64,000 nt of DNA. It comes from Poa pratensis. Lineage: Eukaryota; Streptophyta; Magnoliopsida; Poales; Poaceae. The stretch spans positions 19,992,321 to 20,056,320 of the forward strand of contig CAMZMU010000111.1 of assembly GCA_947311845.1 (NCBI GenBank), given 5' to 3'. Positions 1-11,004 of this stretch are shown here, piece by piece; positions within the stretch are counted from its first letter, which is position 1; the number at the start of each line of letters is the position of its first letter. A program made the position numbers and the translations under genes. The notes beneath the pieces are model-generated. The model worked only from the letters and a program-made list of their open reading frames with translations, made no database searches and was not told the DNA's origin.

Positions 1-74
1 TAAAGTATTACAATAAGTATAGGAAAACATCCAAAGTGACTACAAGCCAGCCACATAAGAGTCGTGTGAAAATT

Positions 75-392
75 CTAGGAAGCGCAAATTCTTCTGTCAT
101 GCTGCCACCCATCTCGGTTGAGGATAGCCCGCACCACCGCCATTAAACGGGTACAACCAGCCTCCAACAGGGGTCGCTGGTCGTGCGGTAAGAGGAAAGA
201 CCACATAGTAATCCAGTAAGTAGCCCGGTGAACAACCTGCAAAAAGTGAGCATTTTCAATTTTGTTAAAAACAACATCATTTCGACAATTCCATATTGCC
301 CAGATGAGCGTGCATTTGGCATGATATTGCACAAATAAAGCAAAACCAAGTTGTTGGTACCAGCAATTTGATTGTGTAAGAAGATAAGACAA
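75..392 (-). pseudogene. LINE-type 3' coding remnant
   Basis: An open frame of about 105 codons on the minus strand contains a W-x-x-W-N-C-R-N-D-V-V-F-N-K stretch. This resembles the segment just downstream of the zinc-knuckle (zf-RVT) region in plant non-LTR retrotransposons, where a 'W..WK.RN..vF' motif is usual. No reverse transcriptase core is present, so this is at most the tail of an old element running off the left edge. Part of it (about 303-380) recurs at 986-1063, so it belongs to a locally duplicated block. The class call rests on motif resemblance only. Confidence 0.45.
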
Positions 393-1415
393 TATTTAGG
401 TATATGCCAACAATTAATTTTTAGAATTTTCTTCTGATGAAAAAAGAGACCAATGATTGATCAGAACATGGAGTATGAAAACTACTAACCATAATGTAGC
501 AGGTTTTTTAGTTTGCCATATCCAGATCCTTAACAATAAATTGTTATGACAAATGAAAACCATTCATAGTGAATGACAAATCAATGCTAATGGATTAACG
601 TATCAGACTAAAATAATTTGTGTAGGGAAAATATCTGACATAGAGTTAAGCAAATAAGTGTTTGCATGGTGTGTTTAGGTTGCAAACTTTATCTGAAATA
701 ATGCATATCATAAATTTAAAAGGCAAAAACAACAAAGCAACTTAGCAAAAAAAATTGTGACATCAATTCATCTTATTAACAATTATTGTATCCTACCCAA
801 TTAATATGCATAGATCTATGTGTTCCAGAGAGGCCTATGTCAAGTGTCATAATTTGTTTTGGAAGTACAGAACAATTGTAACATGATAAAAATAACAAGC
901 ATTTTCAAAGAGAGGGTGAGATATTAGTTTATAAAATTTAATGGAACATATTTAGATTACTTGTATTGTCCAAAGTGATATTGGAAGATGAGCGTGCATT
1001 TGGCATGATATTGCACAAATAAAGCAAAACCAAGTGGTTGGTACCAGCAATTTGATTGTGTAAGAAGATAAGACAATATTTAGATATATGCCAACAATTA
1101 ATTTTTAGAATTTTCTTCTGATGAAAAAAAGGGACCAATGATTGATCAGAACATGGAGTGTCAAAACTACTAACCATAATGCAGCAGGTTTTTTAGTTTG
1201 CCATATCCAGATCCTTAACAATAAATTGTTATGACAAATGAAAACCATTCATATATAGTGAATGACTTATCAATGCTAATGGATTAACGTGTAGGGAAAA
1301 TATCTGACATAGAGTTAAGCAAATAAGTGTTTGCATGGTGTGTTTAGGTTGCAAACTTTATCTGTAATGGGTAGGATACAATAATTGTTAATAAGATGAA
1401 TTGATGTCACAATTT
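303..1415. repeat. Local direct duplication with an inverted junction
   Basis: The segment about 303-697 is repeated in direct orientation at about 986-1363 with few differences; both start at 'gatgagcgtgcatttggc' and run through 'ggttgcaaactttatctg'. Directly after the second copy, about 1366-1415 is the reverse complement of about 755-802 ('gggtaggatacaataattg'). The block therefore combines a direct duplication with an inverted piece. Confidence 0.8.
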
Positions 1416-2465
1416 GCAAAGGCAAAAACAACAATACATAAATCTAGCCATGCAAATGCGCATGTCAACTTGCTTTGCTCCGATAAAAAATTACACATTG
1501 GCGTAAGGATATAGATTCGGGGTACTTCCTGTACCATAGGAGTGAGGTTTAACGTTTATGACCTATATCGAAGTTTTTAGTTGAAACTGAGCTCATTGTA
1601 CATTAGTTACATGATGGCATAGTTGGTGTCAACAAATAAAGTCAATCACAAGATATACATTGAGGCGGAGATTAGTCTGTCGGTCATTAGAGAGAATAAT
1701 GATGTTAGAGTAAGAGTAGTAGTACAATTACATTGGATTGCCACAAAAGGATTTCAATACTTCTAGGTTTCATAATTTCAGATCATTTGTGACCACAATG
1801 ATTTTGAAAGGAGAACTTAATATGGGCCTAACATTTTTTATAAAATACCTCTCTGTGATGACTTCCCGAGCTCATATGTATTTCCCATGATGTACTTCGT
1901 TCAATATATGTTATTGATGGTTTCCATTTCTTTAAAGTTTAAGTGTATGCATCCTTGCAATAATACTTTTTTTCTTGCATTTTATCGTGTGTTGGCCTGA
2001 AGCATTGGCAGTGCGACGATGCTACCAAAGAGGTGCAAATAAACAGTTGAGGGAATTTGCGGGGGGAAATGGGTTTTAAAATATTGTTTGTGACAACAAG
2101 TATTTCTGAACATCAATATGTTACATGAAACTGTGTTCCATCCAAGTGGGTTGTGTGTGTCAATGGAAGAGTAGAACACCTCCGCTGAAGAGCGGGGCTA
2201 AGAGAAAACATGGAAGAAATATATAAACTAGCACTCATACGTTCCAAGACAGAAATTTTGGATATGTGACATGTTTTTTTTTGGAAATTCCATAGTAATT
2301 ACTCGTCATGCATTAAAATGATTCAAAATATTTCTTTCACATGTGATGTTCTACCTCATATAAGTTTTGTGGCAGCTAGAAAGACTATTGACTTACAATT
2401 TCATGTTTCCATTATCTATCTCACAATCAATTTATCTCATGAGCAGATTCAATACCCTAAAGATG

Positions 2466-2498
2466 TTGCCCTCGCATTTGCGAGGGCCACCTTGCTAG
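2466..2498 (+). mobile_element. Helitron-like 3' terminus
   Basis: A GC-rich hairpin (stem GCCCTCG / CGAGGGC, 2468-2474 with 2481-2487) is followed by 11 bases ending in CTAG at 2495-2498, then a T. Helitrons end in CTRR a few bases after a short hairpin and insert between A and T, so this matches the expected 3' end. The matching 5' TC end was not identified, so the element's extent is unknown. A chance hairpin is possible. Confidence 0.45.
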
Positions 2499-2519
2499 TT
2501 ATGGAAAAGGAGGATGTAA

Positions 2520-5500
2520 ATATTCTACTCGGCTAATCTTATAAAAGCTCTAAATAAACATTCTTACAAATCCGCAAAAATTATTCTGAGAGAGAGATAG
2601 AGCAAACTTGATTTTGGGACATACGAGCATGCGAGGAACGGAGGAAGTCGGTGATAGGTTACAAGTATATTTTTAACCGTAGTCCCATTAAGTAGTAGCT
2701 CAACAATACTTTCATATTCGTGTTTGATATGGTTAGCTCAATAATAGTCAAGTCTCTCAACAACCCCGCAGAAAAAAAGTCCCTCAAAAAGGTTATTAGT
2801 ATACATTCGAGTGCGAGGTAGAGCGAGTTCAAAATTTCAAGAGCCAAAAAGGGACCAAATTCCTTCTTGATGGCACCCACCACCCACGTTTGGAGAAAAC
2901 TTAGATAGTCCCCAACTATTACCTGACAAGAAAGTATTGCACAAAATGCTACAGAAGCCTTTCGCCCAAATGAAGAGTTTATCATGGATTGCATGACCGA
3001 AGTGCAACACACAATAATTCAGACACATCGAACCTGACTAATTTCGGCCGCCGCTCATTCCCAGTATTTTGTTCTAAACCTACGAATGTAAAAAAGCTGT
3101 TTTTGTTGCTTCTCACGTTTTGGAAACTAGGGAAATGCTTTCCTCTGCCGTAACTTTCAAACGAGATGTAAACACTGTGCCTCACCTTACCCAATTGTAT
3201 CTAGCCTTTTGAGGTCACCATGGTTATATATACCTGAGAAGAAATAATCAAAAAAATAAAAGAATATTTCCTTCCTATTTTGAGTAAATATGATCCTCTG
3301 ACAAAAACAAATATGGCAGTAAGTCGTTGAGACATTACAAATAGTCTTAGTTAATGAAAAAATAAGTTACATAATTAATTCTTTCATAGTATCATTAAGT
3401 AATCAGCTAATTAATTAGTCAAGTGCAAGATGAATTTTTGATGAGCTTGTGTTGATTTTTCATGTCCAACTGATCCCACTTTTAATAATTAAAACACTTG
3501 TTTTCGAAAAAGAGGGCAACTCCTAGTCTCAGCACTGATTTGTGCACATAGACAGTGATTGTTGCAAGTATTGGCTTTCTACAACTAGATTATTACATAC
3601 CCTAGAGCAAGCAAAAAAATCCCTTTTAAGATTACATAAACCACTTATGCATTGCTAATCCTATTATTAGGCTCCCAACATTTCAATTTAAGATACTCCG
3701 AGAAACTCTCTCTAAATAGATGCAACACTGTCCACTGCAGATTTGCAGCCCGCTCCTCATTACGCTGAACTAAGGACCACACACGGGTATACTCGGTAGA
3801 CATATGGATAATTAACTACAAGAAATTGGAAACTCTTTTACTGTTGAAAAAATATCATTGCCATAACTGAAAATAGTTCAACATAAAGCACAAATTACTA
3901 CCCTGATTTATACTTTAAGTTTTTTTTTGCTTAGCCCTTCCAAACATTTTCCGAGCATGTTCCAAACACTAATCAAGATACTTTAGCACAACGAAGACCG
4001 TTCCATTACTCAACACACCTATTAGGCAATGCATGTTAACCTGTCGGTGGATTTTAAACTCTGTAAGCAGAGTCTCGATTCATCGTATTATATTACATGA
4101 TTAGCGCAACGAAGCATGTATGATGTCACGCTGATGTTCAATCCCAAGAGCAAATATCAGAATAGTTCCATTTGGCTCTTTCAGCGGCATTGCCTCCTGG
4201 TGATCTGCCGCATATCATGAGCTGAGTCGAGGCCACTACCAGATATGTCTAGTTCCATTTTTTGGCACAAGAATATCGGACATGATGGACAATATGCAGC
4301 TAGGTACTAGGAGAGGTCGACACAAGATGCAAGACTTGAGCTTGTTCATCGCCTTGTCTAGAAAGACTAATTCCTGACACCGCTCATTCGCAAGATTCAG
4401 TCCAAACAATCATTAGACTGTCTTTAGTTCATCGATCGACATGTGCAGACATAGGAAACGCTTGCTATATATCCAACTACACACATGTGGGTTACACCGT
4501 GCTCTTTTTGCATTTGAGTATACATCTAGCTCACTGAGGTGAATAACGACGGACGGACGTATGTATATTTTTAGCCTATCTCTGAACGTACAGGAGGTAG
4601 GTTTGCAAGTAGGCACGTGGGACATTAAAACTAATGCATACTCGTCTGCCGAAAGAAATGACGATGCTAGCTTCCTCTGTTTGAGTGTTTTACAGTAGTG
4701 CTTTTTTTCATGTGAAAGTCACATGGTGAGTTGTAGGTTTCATGTCCTCTCCAAATTTTAAATGTAATCGTTTTTTATGTATTTCAACCGAGATTAAAAG
4801 GCAAAAAGAAACTGACGTGTCCGGCCGGAAAAGATCTCTCCGTTGGATACACTCTTTTGTCCCAAACAAGTCTCTTCGTTAGAGCCGTGGATCGGTGGAC
4901 GTAGTAAAATTGAGAAGTGTTGTAGTACTGGGCAGTGCAAACTTGCACGGTCGCACCATTCAGATGTTGACCCGTAGCTTTTAGGATGCATGCATGCATC
5001 GATCAGACGGTATAATAAATGGACGTTGAAAATGTGTGACGACCTATATTCCATATTTGTTCACTAGATATGATTGCAAGAAAACAAATGTAAAGCAGTA
5101 TCCAAATAGGAGCTGAAGTGTTCCGTAATTGAATGAGGTGTTGTGAGAAGACATGTATTACACATCATGTAATACAAGTATACAACACGGAGTAAGATGA
5201 AAATAATCATTGACATCGAACTTCATGAATTGGTGCCTGAAATGCTTGGTGCCTGAAATGCTCATGACAAATTTTATGTTGTTTACTAAGATTTGCGTTC
5301 TCAGATATGTTAGGTTTTTTTATCATCGCTTATGCTCCTAGAGGTTCTTGATGCTTTGTTTCCTACTTGACGTTGGAACTATGCGACAACCGGAAATAAA
5401 CATGATGTAAGAATGTTAGGCAAGTTCAAAAAAAAGGTGGATAGTGGAAAATGCTGTGCCGAATCCGTACTTGCGATTTGTTCTTAGCTTATTTTGGTCC

Positions 5501-8500
5501 AAGTGTACTTTGTACCTCCCGATTTGTTCTTAGTTGTATAGTCGATGCACAAAGAAAATTAATTTACCTCTATCAAATGATGAGGTCGGAAATTAAAGAA
5601 ACTACAAACCCCCGACGGGCCAAGAGGATGACCCTCTTCCATGTTCGTATGAGAAGAAGGCATTACACAATTGCAGCCTAGGGATTCGGCAACCAGGGTT
5701 GTTCACCATTGATTCCATGCTTTGGGTATGTGGCCCAAATGTTCAGAAGATCCAAAGAGACAATTTCTGGGTGCCTCTCACTCTCATATGTCATATCTAC
5801 CAAAAATCAATTGCGTCTAGAGACTCTATGTTTCTCTAACCATGCAAGCAACACAAATATTTTCTCATGTGTGTGCACCTCAGTGCATAAGGGTTGCGTC
5901 TCATCCAAGAGGTTATCATACTGATATATATGCGGGTGCAAAAAATTGGGACGATGAGGATATATTTTCCAAAAAAATACAATCTTTGAAAGAGGAGTAG
6001 GCAAGCTCAACTATGATTCTTTGAAAAGTATTAGTAGGTAGGTAGGCGAGATAGTACAACCAATGTGTGAGAAGTAATGCTCATCCAGTTCAGTAATGAT
6101 AGCACTCTCTCTGCGTTGATATGCCCGACATTATGGAACTTTTGATGTTTTTATCCCATGAATGGACGGCTCTTAATCCGTTGGATACCAGAGTTGTGAA
6201 ATTAGGAGGAAGTGTACAACCACCTGTAGGTAGTGTTGATTGGGTGACATTAAACGGTAGGGTTTGTCGCGTGGTTACGATTAAAATGTGTCAGCTAAGC
6301 TTATCTACGTGAGGTGGCTTCAACTTATAAAAATCAGCAAGCAAAAGATATATCTATTGCAATGAAGAGACACTTAACATGCGTGAAATTTATTTTGAAC
6401 AATGATTGTCTTGTTCTTTTGTTTCGTGCTCATGCCTTTTTTTATGGATAGTATGGCAACGAAGTAACGGATCAATGAGTGAAGACTTTTGGCTCCTGAG
6501 ATCGAGTGCTACTGCTATTTAAAAAAATTAAAAATATTGAGTTTCAAAAATATCTGGAAAAGATCCGGAGGTAGCTAATGGTATATCCCATAAACTTGCG
6601 AAAAATCGAATTTATACTTTGCATTCGGAGCTACACCATATCCATTGAATACCCGGAAGCAAGTGGTCATGGGAGGAATACTAATTATAAAAATTCCCTG
6701 GCCTATGTATTGTATTATGAACACCCATTATAAAACCATGTGCATTGTGCTGGCCTGCGGGAGGAGTCAAAAAACGACATAACTGACACTAAGATGAAAC
6801 TTCAGCATAAATTGAACATATTTAGAAAATAAATCGAATATAACCCTTTTCGGTAGCGCTTGTCCGGAGGGCACTAACCTCCACATGGTAGGGCTCTGGA
6901 CTGGCCGCGCTATGCCCCTACCAACGTGGCAACACATTGTCATGAAAATGGGCGCTACCCTCTAAAACATGTAATTTGAAACCTCTATAACTTTTTATCT
7001 ACATTCAAATGACACTATACTTTTTCCTCTGTAACCCTTTTCGGTAACTTTTTATCTACATTCAATGCCACCAATATCTATGGTTAGACTAGTAGATAAT
7101 ATTTCGTAAATTATTTACTTATTTGCTTATTTTTCAATGTTTAGACGATTTCGAAAATATGGTTGTGAACGAATATTTTGTCCAAAATCTAGAACAAGAG
7201 GGTTACCTTGAAGAGCCAAACAAGCACCCATTTTGACCATGCTTTACTCATATTTTCAACAATGAATTTCTAAAAGCAATTTACAAATTGTGTGTTACAT
7301 TGTAAATATTAATTTGGTGCTTATTATTAATCAAGCAAATTTGTGTGCTACGTTAGATGATAGTAATAATTTGATAGCTTAGTCTTTGGGATAATACTTT
7401 GTTATCTTTGTTAGACGATCGTGTTTGCACTCCTGGTCTATTTATGTATAAGAGTATCCATGTATAGATGTGCTTATCAAATAAATTATAACTTGGTATA
7501 ATTATCCTTAATCAAATAGATATTTCGTTAACCTCGAGATCCGAATGAAAACCATCATAATTTCTTCACTTATTGGCAAAAATTAAAACATCACTGCCAT
7601 CTAGTTTCTTTCAAATCATCTATGTCAGCTTGTCTTATGGAAGCTAGATTCATGTGATGTTTCAAACTTATCGAGTTATGCAAGTGACAGAACCCATCCT
7701 GATCCTTATAGAGATAAGGTTTTTTATCACTAGTGTTCTTATTATAAGAAGTTCATGCCAAACCCCATCCTCATGTAGTAATTTCAAATAACCATTTAAT
7801 CAGCACGTAGTTAATAATCGAAAATCGCAATTCCCGCATCCTTGATCCTTAGGCCTACAGACAATGTAACATTTAGTTATTAGATAATTTTATTAATTTG
7901 GCCATTTTACTTTGCACATTGAATGCTACAAAATTTCATTTCATATAGATATTTGTGTGGAAGTATGTGTAGTTTTGCATTGTCAACTTGAAGACAAAGT
8001 TTCAAACTTTGACCCTACTTGCATTTGTGTGTATCTTCCATTTTTTCCATAATTTGCTTTAGTGATGGATTCTTTACCCTTGTGTGTATGTTTGCTTTTG
8101 TGTGCTTAGAGGCCTTAAGCGCGCAGCCTGGAACAACTTGCAAGCTCTGGTGACAACCAAAGGATGAGATCCACAAATGTCGTGAAGTTTTCCTACCAGG
8201 ATGCATGTGCATGCTAGTCACATATGGTTTAGAAGTTCATGATGATATTGTCTAGAAGTTTCATATACAAAGTTGATGAAAGAAAACTATATGTGAGATT
8301 TTGCTTTGAAGTTGTTAAACTTTCGTGAAAGGAGTACTCATTTTCTCTCTATGGATCAGAACATCTCTTCGTAATTTAGAGAAATAGTGACAATTCCGGA
8401 AAGCTATGGATGGATGCTTAAAGTTATTCATGGTAAATTATTTTTCGGACATAACTTCGAAACTGATAACCTATTAGAATTAGGGAATTTAATTAAACTC

Positions 8501-9320
8501 CATATTATTTCTCTTCATTTTTGCAAGACAATAACCAAGGTTTTCTCGAGCAAATAAGCTCACAAGGCCACTATCAAATTAGAGTATTTATTTATAACAT
8601 TGTGCCCACCCTTGCTAACTACTACCTTTTTTTGCAGCGATGGTCGTTGCTATTGTTCGGCATGCTAGGCATGGAAAGCGTCAGCGTCATGAGAAGAGGA
8701 TCCACTTGGTCACGTGAGAAGCTGCTAGGCTGAGTCAGTGTGAGAATTCTGTGAAGTTGTTCGGGTGGAGCGCACTGCAGAGACTTGAAGAAATCTAACC
8801 GTAGTATTGTTCATTGGTTCAACATTGATTCCAAGAGCTGTAATGAACCATGGTACAAGCTGGAATCGCGATAATATTCATGTGCACCAGTTCGTTTGTT
8901 AGTCAGAGTGGAGCATACAAGCTGTTTGAAACTAATCGGCATCAGAGTGATCCTTATACACACAAAGAGGATCCAAAATCCCGATCCCTCTCACTCCTAC
9001 AAATCTAGGTGACCATCTTCTGGAGCATCATATTCACTAATCGTGTAAGTTGTAGATCTGACAACATTATATGTTTCGCAATGGTTTCTCCATTCACCAA
9101 CTATATATTGCCTCTACTCGAATTACTTTCATAAATGGTTCTTGACAGGATGCTCATGTGCCTTTCAATTTGTACGCAGGAACAATACTGAAAACTTTTA
9201 AAAAATATGTGTTTATTAGTTGTACCAGCAATAGATAGTTACTTTGTCTGTCTCAAGAAGTTGGGTTCTTGGTCACGAATCAATTTCTAGTTTGTCTAAA
9301 ATCCCATGAACAGCCGGAAG
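2520..9320. other. Gene-free stretch
   Basis: I see no supportable gene here. Open frames are short (118 codons or fewer) and have no recognisable motif or codon pattern. The sequence is AT-rich and looks like decayed repeat DNA; I could not assign it to a family. Confidence 0.5.
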
Positions 9321-9334
9321 CACGTGGTCAGAGC

Positions 9335-9886
9335 CACTGGCGGAGCTACGTTGGGGCAAACCGGGAGTCCGGGACCGTGGCCCGTGCAGGATTTGCACAG
9401 AAAAAAGATCCTTTTGTTTTTTGAGATTCACAAAAAAAAGAACTTTTTTTTTAGGGGCAGAAAAAAGATCCTATGCTTATACATCTGATGGCCCAATCCA
9501 CTAGCACTAGCATAGCAATGGCAGCCAACAAGCAAACGGCCCGGCAGCCTCGCAAGCCAGGAAACAGACAGCCAGATCTCCTGCGTAGTGACAAAAGCCT
9601 ACTAAGAAACTGGCCGAGACGAGGCAGCAGGCTGCTTTGACCGCTTTATTTTCTCGACGATAGAAAAAAACTATTGGCAGCTGGTTTAGCTTTGTATAAA
9701 ATTTAGAAGAACATGTATCTTCGCTAGGGTAGCACGTATAATTTTATTTTCCTTATCCACATTCTTAGCTGGATATTTGATAGCATATTTTTACTCAAGT
9801 TTCCCTAAATTCATAGTTAGTCAAAAAAAAAAAATACTGCGTTTTTAGTTGGCCCGCCCAGATATTTGTTTGAATCTCCGCCGCGG
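9335..9886. mobile_element. Non-autonomous hAT-like element
   Basis: The 552-bp element is bounded by an 8-bp direct repeat GTCAGAGC (9327-9334 and 9887-9894). Its ends are imperfect inverted repeats: left CACTGGCGGAG, right (reverse complement) CCGCGGCGGAG. An 8-bp target duplication and a C-A-x-x-GGCGGAG end are typical of plant hAT elements and close to the ends of the complete hAT about 570 bp downstream. It has no transposase and would need one in trans. Confidence 0.7.
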
Positions 9887-10882
9887 GTCAGAGCATATCC
9901 AACCGGAGTCGGTAAATATGTCCCCTTATAACTACCGCAACCACAATCCCCATTTTGAAACCCTGAAAAACATGGAGTTTAACAAAAAAATCATCACAAA
10001 GTCATGAATAAAATCACCCCTTTTGCTTAACCATGGTGAATCTATTTGTCACCGGATTTGCCCTTCCCCTTATCATTTTCCGGAGCGCCGTCTACAATAT
10101 GGTCCAATAGTGGGCCAATCTAAATGGAGTTCTCTGGAAATTGATTATACAAAATAGTCACCGACTCCATCTAGCAAATAAAAGAAATTTATCAACATGT
10201 GCAGTTATAATTGAAGAAAACATAAAAAAATGAAGCAATCAAAACACATATTTTTTTACTTGGGCATAGCACCCGACAAGCTTGTTTGTTTATAGAGTCT
10301 TGGATGCATGCCCATCTATGATGGAGAGATTGCTCCGTGCATGTGGTGATGGATGTCTGCAGATGTTCATTGTAAACTTGATAGATTTTTGCCCAAAAAA
10401 TCTGGACGTTTGATTCATCAACGAAATCCATAATTTTGGCGCGAGGCTGAGAGGATGGGCAACGGCGGAGCTGCTCACAAGCTGTGGGGTCAACCGACCC
10501 CACAGGTTTTTGCTTAACTTTTTACCCCCAGCTAATAGTACTACACTGAACCCACAGGTTTCAGCGGATGACCCCACTGTCATTCACTTGTTTGGTAGAA
10601 AAATTGGGATGTCTAGCAGGAGGCCAGGAGCAATCCAACTCACCTTCTCTCTCCCCCAAATCCACCGAATTCCCCATTCTCTCTTCACGTGCGAACCCAA
10701 TCCCTAGTTTTCTTCCTTGATTTTTTATTCTCAAACAAGCCAGCTGAGAAGTTTTGGAGGCATTGGAAGCCTAGGAGCAGCGGCCGCCGGCCGGGATTGC
10801 AACTTGCTGCTCGGCATCGTGCCGTCGCCGGAGGCCCGTCCGCCGACCAGTCGACCACCGCTCGTTTGTTGACTGACTCTCG

Positions 10883-10998
10883 GTGAGGCGCTTGTTCCGC
10901 TCGTTCTGTGCTCTCTATCTTTGCGAGTAGTTCTGTGCTCCTTTAGTAATTGAAGTGGAATTTTGCATAGTAATTGATAAGTATTTGTTGTTTTTCAG
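10883..10998 (+). other. Probable 5'-UTR intron of the hAT transposase
   Basis: A GTGAGG donor at 10883 and a pyrimidine-rich tract ending TTTTTCAG at 10998 lie just before the transposase ATG at 11005. Introns in the leader are common in hAT transposase genes. There is no transcript evidence here. Confidence 0.5.
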
Positions 10999-11004
10999 AT
11001 TACA

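Noticed and set aside
9890..10451. Harbinger-like start 'agagcatatccaaccgg'
   Set aside because: No matching inverted end could be found on the far side of the hAT insertion.
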